A model generated the notes under the pieces. It did not search any database. It was not told the DNA's origin and saw nothing but the letters and a program-made list of their open reading frames with translations. 64,000 nt of DNA. Origin: Galaxea fascicularis. Its lineage: Eukaryota; Cnidaria; Anthozoa; Scleractinia; Euphylliidae. The position numbers and the translations under genes were made by a program. The stretch is taken from contig OX419338.1 of the NCBI GenBank assembly GCA_948470475.1, positions 73,501 through 137,500 on the forward strand, read 5' to 3'. Position 1 is the stretch's first letter, and each line of letters starts with the position of its first letter. Positions 1-12,160 of the stretch are shown here, piece by piece.

Positions 1-656
1 CAATTGGCCCTCGACTGCACTGAGACCGCCATCAACAACTCCACTTTACAACTGCCACTACCTACGAACGACCTTATGGACTTACTGAACCTCTGCCTTA
101 CGTCTACCTACTCCCAGTACAACGGCAAACACTACAAACAGTTGCATGGAACAGCTATGGGTTCACCAGTTTCCGTTGTAGTTGCAGAAATTGTCATGCA
201 AAACATTGAGAAACAAGCCCTAGCAACGTACAAACGAACGATACCACTTTGGCTACGCTACGTCGACGACACTTTTACAGCCCTACACAAAGACGAAATC
301 GACGAGTTTCACGAACACCTCAACAGACAGAACGACCACATCCAGTTCACCAAGGAGATCGAGGAGAATGGTAAGATACCTTTTCTAGACTGCTTGGTTA
401 CCCGTGAAAACAAACAACTACGAACTACGGTTTACAGGAAACTTACGCATACTGACCGACTACTTGACGAATGCTCTTACAACCCTACTTCACACAAAGC
501 AACGACAATACGTACCCTAACGAGACGAGCGCAACTAGTTTGCGACTCACACAACAGTTTAACAGACGAACGCGAGTACCTAAACAACGTTTTCACTAAA
601 AACAACTACAACCGCGACTTCGTCAGACGCAAGTCAAGTCGCCTGAAGTCAAGTCA
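1..656 (+). mobile_element. Penelope-like element, reverse transcriptase part (5' end outside window)
   Basis: The reading frame from base 4 encodes the palm and C-terminal part of a Penelope-like reverse transcriptase. Visible are a GTAMGSPVS block near 150-176, the catalytic YVDD at 259-270 followed by TF, and the IPFLDCLVTR block near 376-405 that is typical of this class. The domain starts before the window. The frame runs on to a stop at 702, but from about 632 it translates an inserted repeat instead of the element. The GIY-YIG endonuclease half resumes downstream at 1170. Family assignment is confident. Mobility is unlikely because the element is interrupted. Confidence 0.85.
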
Positions 657-1100
657 AGTCAAGTCGCCTGAAAGTTATCTCGCCCGAAGTTACGTCGCCT
701 GAAAGTAGGTTAATGTCGCCCGACACCTTTTCATCTGTAAACATGCATTTCATTTATTACCCAACGTTTAATCACTGTAATTATAAACATTTTCTAAGAA
801 AGCGAAAGATTCCATCGATCGAACCCACAACCCAACAACTTTCTGTGTAATCATTTGTAAACAAAGTTCCGCACGATTATGGAACGTATGTTAATCATGA
901 GACAGACATTTTGTAATTCAATATCAGCAATACTTTAATTAAATAACCTATCTGACAACAATGTAACCGTTAAACTTGTGACTTGAATGTACTCCAACAA
1001 GAAGTATTAACCTATATAATTACAATGAAATATCGGGCGAGATAACTTAGTATTTCGGGCGACGTAACTTGGGGGGAGATAACTTTCGGGCGACTTGACT
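657..1100. mobile_element. Non-autonomous inverted-repeat element (MITE-like) inserted in the Penelope element
   Basis: The two ends are inverted copies of each other over about 48 bases. Both read AGTCAAGTCGCC or TGCC-type variants, then AAAGTTATCTC, then AAGTTACGTCGCC. The element separates the RT from the GIY-YIG half of the Penelope element. The left end is preceded by partial extra copies of its own terminus (632-656). No ORF of interest lies inside. A target-site duplication could not be fixed because of the duplicated left end. Confidence 0.75.
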
Positions 1101-2140
1101 GTAATTCTTAAGTCTTCGTGCAGCGCTTTCATCGTTCGAACCTCGGCTTAGTAACCTCACGGTCGAATCATGCACGGGCGAATCATGTTTCAAAAACCCG
1201 GGTCTATACACTGCACTGAAATCGGCTGTAAGGACAAAGACGAACCAAAGGACAGACAAGGAGCAGTTTACAAGATCAAATGCTGCGACTGCCAGGCTAC
1301 CTATATCGGTGAGACCGGCAGAAACTTGAACGTAAGACTGACTGAACACAAACGAGCGATGAGAAATGGTGACCTCAACAATAACATTGCTGAACACATT
1401 TACAGACAAACCACAGAATCAACTGGGACTCTGCTGAATGCGTTACATACAGTACTAATTACTACCAACGGATCGTACTGGAAAGCTGGTTTACTAACTT
1501 AGTGCAGACACCACTAAACCGTTGCTTACAACTTCCCGCACCTTACAAACGACTTGTCGACGACATAAGCAACGGACAAACAACAGACTGACCGACAACA
1601 ACACACGTACAGACACGGATCGAAACGCATCAATCACTGTTTACAACAGACAAACAACAGACCGACATTTTACATACAATACACGTACACACATAACACT
1701 AACGAAAGACGGATCGAAATGCACCAATCACTGTGTACAGTGTACACAGCCAATGACAACTAGGCTCATCTGACAGTCGACCAATAACATCACGACTTCG
1801 TTGACCAATCACATCAACGACCAGAGTATTTATACCATCTACTGACGTTACACAAATCACTTGACTCTGATGATGACTTCCGCTCAGGTTGTCGAAACGT
1901 CAGTCAATGTCACCACAAACAGTCCTTCTCAGGACTACACTCACCCGGATGATCGTACTCCTCTTAATTATCTAGTCATGTTGAAGGAATTGTATGATTG
2001 GGTATTTTGTACAACACCTGAACAGAACTGGATAATTAAGAAGATCAAACTTACAGTTCTAAACATTAATGTAGTAATAATAGTACACACACATTATTCA
2101 ATATTACATTATACCTAGGTCGTGTTTTTTACCATGATCT
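1101..2140 (+). mobile_element. Penelope-like element, GIY-YIG endonuclease and 3' tail
   Basis: The frame 1170-1502 encodes a GIY-YIG endonuclease domain: AVYKIKC, two cysteines (CCDC), TYIGETGRNLNVRLTEH and a later N-x-AEH block. This is the C-terminal domain of canonical Penelope-like elements. The rest of the domain is degraded after the stop at 1502. Beyond it is a noncoding tail rich in ACA/CGA words. It ends in a hammerhead-like motif at 1861-1907, annotated separately. The tail runs to about 2.1 kb, just before the first recognised exon of the next gene. Confidence 0.8.
1861..1907 (+). ncRNA. Hammerhead-ribozyme-like motif in Penelope tail
   Basis: The order matches a type I hammerhead. 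A stem I strand TTGACT (1861-1866) is followed by the core CTGATGA (1867-1873), a stem II built on GAC/GTC and CC/GG, GAAA (1894-1897), CGTC, and AGTCAA (1902-1907), which pairs perfectly with the first strand. Stem III would be the self-complementary ACGT, so cleavage would need two copies pairing, as proposed for Penelope hammerheads. One unpaired T sits between CTGATGA and stem II, which is not canonical. Activity is inferred, not shown. Confidence 0.55.
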
Positions 2141-2172
2141 GGTGTATAATTTTACAGGTTTTTAAAGGAATT

Positions 2173-5100
2173 ATGGTTAGAAGAACAGAATCTGAGGAAG
2201 AGTCAGCAGAAATTCTGTGCAAGTTTTATCAAAACACACCTGGTAAGGTTGGCTTACAAGAGTGTTTCATAGATTGTTTTCTATCGTAAATTTTTTGCCT
2301 TATCTCCAATTGAGGAGAAGGGGGTTAAGATGTTTTTAAGAACACAACTTGACCAAGAGACATTTTGAAGTAACACTTTTTTTGGCCTGCCTAAGCCTAC
2401 TCTCAGTTGAATTAAAATAGAGTTGAGGACTCAACTTGCCTGACCCTACTCCATTCAAGATAGACTTGACAACTTCACCCTCCTAACCGTACTCTCCACT
2501 GTAAATAGAATAATTATTGATACAATAATACTTATGGTCGCAACAGGTTTATGATTAGACTAATTTGACTGTTACATAAAGGTGGTGAAGATGCTCCATT
2601 GTACAATAAGGACGAAGTTCGTCATTTCATTGGAGAATCAGGGAGGCAATGGGAAAGGTAAGCTTTTAAACAGAAACTGAGGATAAGGATAATTTATTCA
2701 ACTCAACTAAGCTTACACGGGATACACGTTAAAGATAAAGAATGAAGATAGTAATGAGTGAGTGGGGATCATCCAAATAGCAGAGGTTAATCTAGTGGAT
2801 ATTAATCATGCTAGGCTACGTCCATCCTGAAAAGCTGAACCCCAGCCAATGTTAACTAATTACGTCTATTTTTTATTTGAAAACAGCACATTTTTATGTT
2901 ATGTTAAGCTTTCTCTCTATAAATGCTAAGCAAAGTAGGCTTTAAAAATGTGACCCAGTCAAACCATTGATCTTTGAAATGTTAGTGATTATGTTTACTT
3001 TTGAGAGGAAAAATGAATGAAAATGGAGGTTTCCAAATACTATGACATAATAAATTTGCTAGAGCTTGAATTAAATAGAAAGTGGCCTTCTTTATTATTT
3101 CAACAATTTTAAATGCCACAGCACTGGAAACGACATCCCCCTACTCTTTGCAATCAGTATGTGGGTTCTTTAATGGCCCACAAAGTTATCATAAACAAGG
3201 GTTGTGAGATGTGACCTACGGTTATCATCCTTATCCGAGAAGACTAGAAAGTCTAACCATTTGCAGATGCCATTTCAAAGGCAGCACTTTCTCAGTTAAT
3301 GGCTGAGTTAAGTGCTGACTGGCTGGCTCAGCTGTTAGAGTACCGTTTCTTTAGCTTAAATCAGAATGAGTGGTCCACTGTGAATGAATAACTTCTTGTG
3401 CTATAGGAAAATTAATTTTGTACTTTGTGATTTTATTGTAAAAAGGTAAACAAACTGGAGTAAAATTGTATTACAGATGCAATGGAGGATTACTTTTAGC
3501 TATTGTAGGTAATAAGTCAGCAGTTACTGACTTTCTGTATGTGCCCTTATTTACAGTTCACCTAATGACGACCTTGTGTTTGCTAATGATTCTCAAGAGG
3601 AGGATGCCATGGTTCGTCAGGTACAACAGTAAGACTTGGGGCAATGTGCATGGTGAAGGATATAGCATCCAATAATTTATATTACTACAATTGTAATAAT
3701 ATAAATAAGAAATCATGCAGGCACAATAATTTTACTTGTTTTTTTATTACTTTTTATAATATTATTGTTTTCTTTATTGTAATAATTATAACTAATATTA
3801 CCTATTACCTGTATTTTGGTGACATGAAATGTGCCTCCTTCGTTCCATGAACTAAAACGTATTGAATCATTGATTTCTTTTTCATGTTTGGCTCGATTTC
3901 CATTTTTCCTTTTTAGTCCGATTTCAAATCCACTGTGTGGTTGATTGGATGAATATTAACACGCTGACAAGATGTAATATCAATGCTTTTGAGATGAAGA
4001 TATGCAAAGGCTGTTAGAAGTAAAAGAACTAACCTGAGGCCAAGTAGTGGTGTATTGCACTCTGATTGTTGGTTTTAAAAAGGCAAAAATTTTGTAAATT
4101 TGTGTATCATTAATTTGATGTGGAGGAACCCCAATTTTTTCTGACCCTACCAGTGGGAATGGTATTTTCATATCCTTTGTGTGTGTTTTTTTTCATGTCT
4201 GCTAGGAGAGGCTAAAAAAGATTTGACATCTCTTTTGTAGGCTTTACGAGCATCAGAACATGAAGATAAAAGAACTCATAATCAGGTATTGTTAATCTTC
4301 TAGCTGATAATAGTTTCGTTTGTGATCGATTAACTGTAACGATCGAAGCGATGAGATAAACGACGAAATCACTGAACGAGTTCCGATTTTAGTGTTTTCC
4401 ACGATGACGGTACGCAGATGTTACAATACACGCGCTTCTTCGAAAAGGGACGATACCATTCATTCTGACAGATATCAGATAACAAAAATGTCTGGTCTGA
4501 CTATTGATGTTTAACATAAAGTGTCACGGTAACTAAACTTAGGTAACGCAAAGTGTCACGAACTAAAAGTCTCTTGAACAGGTAACACATTCTAAATTAT
4601 GTTTTATTTGACTTATTATTTGCCTTCACTGTTGTTCTTGCTTTTTTGCTCATATATATCCTCCATCTTTTATTTTCTACCCATGTTTTGGTCTTTTTGC
4701 AATACAGGATGCTTCTTTCCTGAATAAAACACAAAGCAGTCCCACCAAAAGAAGATCAGTTGCTAGCAGCTCACATGATAAATCACATGCAATGTCTGTA
4801 GGCCCTATGAGTGAGAAGGAACAGCTGGAGTTAGCCATGGCACTTAGTAGGGTTGAAAACTCGTCAACTGAATCTCGTACGTTGTCAGTAAAAGCAGTAA
4901 ACCAACCATGTTCGTCACAGAGTTGTGAGGAACTTGCACCAAGGATGCACACGGATATTCCTAAGTCAACTCATACAACTGTTTTCGGCCCGAAAAGCGT
5001 AACTGCCAGTGCTGATCTTGAGCTGGAGAAAGCACTTAAATTGAGTCTGGAAGAGTTTGAAAGTGCAAAGCAAAGACAGCATCATAGACGTAATGCTCTT

Positions 5101-8100
5101 GGTACAGATGATGACTTTGAGAAAGCTTTAGAGTTGAGTAAAATGGAGTATGAACAGTTGGAAGGAGGATCCTTAACCAGTTTTGTGGGACACCAAAGTG
5201 GTACATTTGACAGAAGTACAGAACATGAGAAGGTTCTAGAGTCAAGTAAAATGGAGAGAGTGGAAACAAGCGAGGCTACAATTTCTGGTGAACATGTCCT
5301 TAAAAAGGGATTGGGACTGTCCAAACTTGAACATGGACAAGGCACTGCCTTGGATAACCAAGATCAAGAGAGGCATCCTGCATCTAATAAAGAGGATAGT
5401 TTGTTGAAAGCTATACAGTCACGTAATTCGAATCCACCGGAAGAGAATTCTTTGGGCATTTCAAACGACCAGTGTCCATCAAAAAGTATGGTACAAGATG
5501 TAGATGATGTAATGGCTGGAACTGTGGAACAGAGCGAAATGGGATTCAGCAAAGAGCAAAGTAGAGATGGTGATGATCTTGCAAAGGCATTAGAGTTAAG
5601 CAGGATCGAATATATGCGTTCTAAACATGGAGTTTTGTTTAGAGAAAATGAAGACCTGGATTCTGAAGATTTAATAATGCTGGAGAACCGTATTGGTTCC
5701 CCTCAGTCAAGAGATCAAAATGTAACACATTCAAGTCAAAGTCCCCTTGTGGCTGATAGCAACCGTTTTGTCCCTTCAAGTGTGGCATCAGATCATAAAT
5801 GGGATCTTCAGAGTGAAAATCATGACACTGATATGTTTGAGACACAACATCCTGACTCTTTAAAGGGCAACACAAGGGACTCTGCAATATTGGTAGATTC
5901 ACAAGAACAACTTGATGACACTGAGTATGATTTTGCTTATGCACTACACGTTCAACAAGAACTTAGAGAACAAATGAATAAAAGTCCCAGTAAGAACGGT
6001 GGCTTATTGAGCGAGAAAAACACAACTTGCTCTGAGCTGGACCAACAACCCATAGGGTATCGTCAATTGCAGAAAGAAAAGTATGGTAAGCTATCTGGAC
6101 AAAAAAAAAAGTCTTCCCCTGGAGTGGATTTTAGGAGAAACGTCGCTGCCATCGCTTGTGGCAAACCAGTGCAAATTGGAGTTGCAAGCCGTGTTCCAAG
6201 TAGTCGGTCAATTGGTTCCCAAAGAGGACATGGATCAGGAAGAGTTCTTGATCGCAGGTCAATGTCCAGACATGCTGTAAACGAAAGTGGATCACCTGAA
6301 TCTCCTAAGACGCATGTTTCTTCTGTGGATGAAGTCCATATCATCAGGTGACAACAGAATTACTTTTTATGCTCATTGATCTGCCATACGAAAGAGGTGA
6401 CCCTAACCAATGCACTTCATTTGCAGGAATTATTTTATGGAAATATGTGTGGCATTGCATTTGAACTTGTTTTATGAGCTGTTTTGCATAGGTCTCAGAC
6501 TTCAACTTTCCGTGCCATCTCTTCTGATCTGTTAACCTCTTACAACCTAACAATTATAGGTATTTTGTCATTCTTTTCCTGTTTACTAGGGATAATATTG
6601 AAGACTGTAAAAAGGCTGGTTCACCCTCTCGAAGCAGCTCTGATAGTTGGAAGTCTGAATCAGGAGCTAGGCCATTTTCATCTTCATCCAGGCACGTTAT
6701 ATCCCCTGCTGCCCCGCTAGCAGAAAACGAATGTCAAAAATAGCATGATCGTATGTAGAACAACAACACTACCAAAAATATTATGTTCTGATTTACACAG
6801 ATACGTGTTTCTTTGCCCAAACAGTTATTGCTATAAGGTAAATGGAGTATTTCACAAGCCAAATGTCAAACTGGCCGCCGGTCTTTCATGACTGATATCA
6901 TGATATTGGTATTAAGCAACTAGAGGCAAACTGAAAAGGTGACTGCCACAACCCTTCTCTGGAACACTCTTTCAAAGGTGCACCTGCATTGTCCAGAGCA
7001 CCCTTCAATCCAAGATTCTCAACTGAGTGTATGCATACAATGAATAGTGCCCCTACATTAACAGTTTGTTTAACTGCCATTGAGTGTTATTTCTCTCACC
7101 TAACCTGAGCTATCTTTATTTTTATTGTTCCAGCAGTTTCGAAAGAGTTCACAAGTTACATTCTCCTTTCTCTGGACCTTGTTTGGTTGGTTTAGATGTC
7201 CTCAAAATTTGAATGCTTGAGCATCTTGCTCGTGGTTTTTGTTTTTACAAGTACATTACATCTTTTGACTTAATTTGTCTATTACAGCCACCCTCTTCTT
7301 CTGTTTTATCTGATGTTACAAGTTCCACAAGTCACTTAAGAAGTACCATTGACAAGCCAGTTGGTCCAAAGTGTGGTGCTTGTGGACAAGTAGGACACAA
7401 TAAGAATTCGAAGATCTGTCCTCATTATTTCTCTGAAGAGGCTATTCAGAGAAGGGAGGTATTTTAAACCCAGCCCATGATCTTGAAAATTTCCATTCAT
7501 CTACGAATTAAGAACATTGCTTTATAGATGAGTATGAATATATGAACTCATATATTTGAACTGTGGATTAAATAATAAAGATATATGTGATCGTCGCAAT
7601 ATGAACATGCATTACTTGAGCAGTAAAAAATTCCGGATTGTGATGGAGTCGAACCCATGACCTCTGCGATACTGGTGCACTGCTTTACCAACTGAAATAA
7701 CAAGGCAACTGGGGGCTGGTGATTTTTAGGGTTCGTAATAAACTCGTGAGTAGTGAATAGATGAGTATGAACGTGTGCATATATACATCTTCATTGTTTA
7801 ATAAGCGTGGATTTGTTTGGGCTGTTTAAAGGTAAACGGAGACAGTAAACAACAGCAATCTTTATTTGTGCTCTTATGATGACATATTTTATAAAGGAGA
7901 GAAAAACGTTGATGTTAAATTAAAAGATTCTAAACTGTTTTGATCACACGAGAGCCCGAACGTAATAAGAGACAAGAGTGCAGAAACAAACAACAACTTA
8001 AGTGTAAAGGAAAACTGCCTGTTACGAAGGTCAGTCTGTCTCGAGTACATGTAACGCAGCAGTGTGACATGCATAGTTTGGCGCGAACATGATTCATCTA

Positions 8101-9295
8101 TTCACCACTACTGGTTTGTTACTACTCTCTCTCTCTCTCTGAACACTGCTTTTTGACTTCTCCAGTAAGTTCTTACGGACAGAAATGTAAAATCGTAAAT
8201 GGTTTGAACCCAGAACTCATATCATAATTATGTAAAATAAGCAGCTTTTGATAACAAGCAAATGCTCTTCAGTCAAATTAAGTCAAGATAAAGGCCCTGG
8301 TAAACGAGGACACATTGTTGCCGACACATATATTTCCCGGTTTACTCGTGCGCGCAACATTTGTTGCGGACACAAAATTTGTGTCCGCAACAAATGTTTG
8401 CAGTTTGCGCAGCATGGAAACACAACATTCATTTTGTGTCCCGCGCGTTTGCGCGCCCAAGAAATATGATCAACAGTGTGTCCTCGTTTGCCAAGGCCTT
8501 AAGATTGGTTGCTTCTGCCGGTTCCAGCATCAACTGTCTCCTGACAGCATTTATTTAATCTTTTTGCCAGGAACAGACCAGGAAGAGGAAAGCAAAGAAG
8601 GAAGAAGAAGAAAGAGAATTCACTGATCGTCTGGGTGCAATGGTATGTGATTTTGGACTCATGCAGTTACAGTTCAACCCTATTAAGTAGCCGCCCTCGG
8701 GGAAATGAATAGTGGCCGCTTTCTTTGACTGAGTGAGTTTGACAATTTTCACATTTCTACATTGTGGCAGGTCGATCAAGTCGGTCATCAATCATTATTG
8801 ATTGACGGTATGTCATTTTTCAGCCAATAGCATTTTCCTTCTCCAGTGAAAGGCCTCTCTCTCTCTCCCGCCCCCAATCCTCATGCGGCTTGCTTCGCTT
8901 TCCGCTCGTAGCTTGCAACTCGAACCAGAATGCTCAAGATCCCAATAGACAGCTTGCTCGCAGGGTATTCCTTGTTAGGCAGATATAGATTCACAGGCAG
9001 TTCTTCATTTGGCAATCCACTCAAAGTAGTTATTTCTATTTCACAGTTTTATATTGTCTGTGCATACTTGACCTGTGCAGTGTTCTGTCTTATCTCGTTG
9101 CCATATTGTACCCATTTTAAGAAACAGTCAGGTTGATTTTTTGTTATTCTTATCTAGGCTGCCCAAAGGTTATCAATTGAAGAACAAACCAGACTTTTAG
9201 GAGAACAACTTGACCAACTACGCAGGCAGTCACAGAACATGGCAGATACTCAGAAGAAGGTGGAGGATGCTATTAAGCGAAGGCGAAAGCGTTAG
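2173..9295 (+). CDS. UIM-array and zinc-knuckle protein, ten exons, about 809 aa
   Basis: Exons: 2173-2242, 2582-2657, 3557-3620, 4241-4285, 4708-6347, 6590-6691, 7134-7185, 7288-7458, 8571-8642, 9158-9295. Phases agree at every junction and the total is 2430 nt. The start ATG at 2173 is the first in frame after a possible acceptor at 2157; an upstream exon cannot be excluded. The large exon carries ubiquitin-interacting motifs (acidic, xxLxxALxLSxxE) at about residues 123-135, 187-201, 219-233 and 373-387, plus three or four degenerate ones. A zinc knuckle C-x2-C-x4-H-x6-C sits at residues 712-727. A basic/acidic helix and a short coiled coil end in KRRRKR, a likely nuclear signal. UIMs bind ubiquitin, so a ubiquitin-reader role is inferred. 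I do not recognise a named orthologue. The intron after 6691 begins with GC (GCACGT), fitting a GC-AG intron. Confidence 0.8.
3151..3345. repeat. SINE-like repeat fragment, family A
   Basis: This intronic block shares runs such as CACAAAGTTATCAT, TCATCCTTATCCGAGA, GACTAGAAAGTCTAACC and TTTGCAGATG with repeats near 16.1-16.3 kb and 62.7-62.9 kb. It ends with a tRNA-like TGGCTCAGCTGTTAGAG. The shared words at several loci mark it as an interspersed repeat. Orientation and exact ends are uncertain. Confidence 0.55.
7630..7735 (-). repeat. tRNA-derived SINE head
   Basis: Read on the minus strand it has an A-box-like stretch (TTCAGTTGGTAAAGCA) and a B box (GGTTCGACTCC) at tRNA-like spacing. A related degenerate copy lies near 22.48-22.57 kb. 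It sits in an intron of the UIM gene. It is not a functional tRNA: the cloverleaf is incomplete. Confidence 0.5.
8290..8500. mobile_element. MITE-like inverted-repeat element
   Basis: The ends AAAGGCCCTGGTAAACGAGG and its inverted counterpart at 8481-8500 pair with few mismatches. The flanks carry AAGAT on both sides (8285-8289 and 8501-8505), a likely 5-bp target-site duplication. The middle holds a perfect palindrome around ACAAAATTTTGT-type sequence. It lies in an intron of the UIM gene. Confidence 0.7.
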
Positions 9296-9879
9296 TAACT
9301 ACTAAACGAACCCAAAGGGACACAATACTTTGGTCCTTTGGTCCCCTTTAGTCGATATGCTTGTGATGGTAAACCTCAAGTCATTGAACACATGATTTTA
9401 ATTTTTAGATTAATTTCAAACTATTTTTAATTTGATGCTGACAGCAAATGTTTTGGAAAATGATGTAGTCTAGATGATATTTTTATTGTAAGTGTGGGCG
9501 GGTCTACAAATGAAAGGGTCAAATAGTGTTCACTCACCTGAATTGTGGTAACAAATTATAACAAAGAAAATATAGTTTAAAAGACAGTGCTATGGTGGGA
9601 GGAAGTCTTTCTGATCCATTAACGTTGTTGTGTTTTTGTAACTATTAATAGTGTTTCACTGTTAACCAGGTTCCTGTTTAGTTGCTGAGTTAAAATTGGT
9701 ATAATTTACATTAAATAGGGTTTTTAGTCTCTTTTAATAAAAATAAAAGTTGGTAATAGAAATTTGGGAATATCAGCTTTAGATATTTTTTTGTTTATCG
9801 TATAAATTTTTAGTCCAGGAGGAAAGGACAGTGAAATAATAAATTATGTATTTTTTATCATTATTTTCACCTCTTCAGA
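9296..9879. other. 3' flank of the UIM gene
   Basis: AT-rich sequence with no recognisable gene. AATAAA-type signals occur near 9735-9745 and could serve as the polyadenylation site. A LINE begins at about 9880. Confidence 0.4.
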
Positions 9880-12160
9880 TGTTGATTCAGATGTTGATTC
9901 TTTACTTATCCTAGGGGACGACCCCAATAAAGCTTATAATGATTTTATAAGTGAATATTGCAGAATTTACGAAGCCTGTTTTCCTTTGAAAGTCATCAAA
10001 GGCAAGCAAATGAATAAGTCCTACTCTCCATGGTTGAGCCGTGGTCTCTTAAAGTCCATCAACGAGAAGAACAGACTATACAAAAAGTTTGTTCGATAAT
10101 CCACCACTTCTTGTGAACTTAAGTATAAAACCTACAAAAACAAATTGAACCACTTAATACGTATTGCTAAGCGTGTATATTACGACTCCAAACTAGAAGA
10201 TGCCAAGAATGACCTAAGAACGACTTGGAAATTACTAAACGAAGTTATAAACAAAAGTAAGAATTATCCATCTCCACCTTCATCTTTTAAATCTGACGGC
10301 AAAACAATCACGGATCCCATGGACATTGCTGACCGATTCTGTAAATACTTCACCAATATTGGTCCTAACCTAGCGAGTGCCATACCCTCCGAGAATTCGG
10401 CCACTTTTCGCTCTTTTCTTGGTAGCAGAGATTATCCTCCTATCACTTTAAAACCCACTGATATTCGTGAATTACAAAACATTTGTAGCATGTTTTCACC
10501 GAGGAAGGCCCCTGGTTATGACAATATCTCAATGCGTGTGATACAGCATTCATTTCACTTGATTTCCACACCTCTGGTAAACATTATAAATCTTTCTCTA
10601 TCAAAAGGTATTTTTCCAGAGAAACTAAAAATTGGTAAAGTAATTCCTATCTACAAAACTGAGGATCCGAGTCTCTTTGTAAATTATAGACCAATTTCTT
10701 TACTGCCAAATTTCTCAAAATTCTTTGAGAAGGTCATGTACAATCGCTCAGTCGATTTCGCCGAAACAAACGAAATATTCTATCTTCGTCAGTTTGGATT
10801 TCGCAAAAATCACTCGACATCACACGCGCTTATCCATTTGCTCAATAAAATCTCGTCTGCAATAGACCGACATGAAACCACTGTAGGCATCTTTTTGGAT
10901 CTTTCTAAAGCGTTCGATACCCTCAATCATGAAATCCTATTCTCAAAGCTGGAACACTATGGTATCCGTGATGTGGCCCTGCAATGGATAAATAGCTACT
11001 TTTCTAATCGCTATCAATTTGTTCAATTCAATCAAACTTGTTCTACGATGCAGACCATAAAATGTGGTGTCCCGCAAGGTTCCATTCTTGGCCCTTTATT
11101 CTTCATACTCTACATAAACGATCTCCCTAATGCTTCAGAACTGATAGATCTTCTTCTCTTTGCTGACTATACTAGTATTTTTTATTCTCACTCTAACCCA
11201 AATACCCTAGAATCTTTACTAAATGACGAACTAAAAAATATTGAAGTTTGGTTGCGATGCAACAAATTATCGGTGAATGTCAAGAAAACGACCTACCTCA
11301 TTTTAAAGCCTAGACAGAAAAAATGTAACCACAAGTTTTCTATTTCCCTCGGTGGTCAACTTTTAATACAAACCAACGCTACTAAATTTCTTGGGGTATA
11401 TATTGACGAGCATCTTACTTGGAAAGATCATATCAGCTATTTATGTAAACAAATGTCTAAATCAATTGGAATGTTATTTAGATCCCGCTTCTATCTATCT
11501 TCAAAAACTAAACTTACTCTGTACTACTCGTTAATTTATCCTTATATTACCTATTGTAACTCTACATGGTCGTCTACATACGTAACAAACTTAAACAGAA
11601 TTTATTGTTTGCAAAAGAGGGCTGTGCGAGCTATTACCAATTCAGACTATAGAGCACATTCTGCTCCCTTATTCTCCAAATTAGGAATTTTAGACATTTT
11701 TCAAATAAATACGTTTCAAATAGCGAAATTTATGTACTATTTCCGCAACAACCTGTTGCCTCCATTGTTTGCCAACTTGTTTCAAACAAATAGTCAAATT
11801 CATCGCTACAGCACCAGAACAGCCAACAATTATCGCGCACACCATTGCTGAACTAATCTGAAGAAATTTACAATTCTTTACCAAGGTCCAAAGAACTGGA
11901 ATTCCCTCCCAGTTACGATCACTTCCCTATCAAGTTTTCCTAACTTTAAGAAAAAACTACTAGAGTTTTTAATAAAATAATTACTGAATTGACTAGGCCG
12001 CTCACTTGCAGCACCATTTATGCAAACATATTGTCAGTATGTACAAGGTGGCCTCAACTAAAAGCCTGGTGGTTTCTAGAGGTCACCTTGCCACACATTC
12101 TACTTTTTTTTTTTTTAACCTGTAAATATATTAAGAAAAAAGGCAAAATAAACAAATAAG
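9880..12160 (+). mobile_element. 5'-truncated CR1/Jockey-group LINE with a broken reverse transcriptase
   Basis: Translated similarity begins near 9880 in the linker before the RT. The frame is broken by TAA at 10097, then runs open at 10145-11851. RT blocks seen are RKAPGYDNIS, VIPIYKT, NYRPISLLPNFSK, QFGFRK, FLDLSKAFDTLNH, GVPQGSILGPLFF and then FADY where FADD is expected. The second catalytic aspartate is therefore lost. After the stop at 11851, element coding similarity continues out of frame to about 11980. The 3' UTR has a hairpin at 12045-12089 and an A-rich end. It is a dead copy. Confidence 0.85.
12045..12089 (+). other. Stem-loop in LINE 3' UTR
   Basis: AAGGTGGCCTC at 12045-12055 pairs with GAGGTCACCTT at 12079-12089: 11 positions, one of them a G-T wobble. 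A structurally equivalent hairpin of different sequence occurs in the other LINE 3' end at 62324-62370. Known L2/CR1-group LINEs use a 3' stem-loop for recognition by their own RT. The same role here is inferred. Confidence 0.55.

Noticed and set aside
6692..6760. Exon extending to the GTATGT site near 6750 in the UIM gene
   Set aside because: An in-frame TAG occurs before that donor, whereas the GC donor at 6692 keeps the frame.
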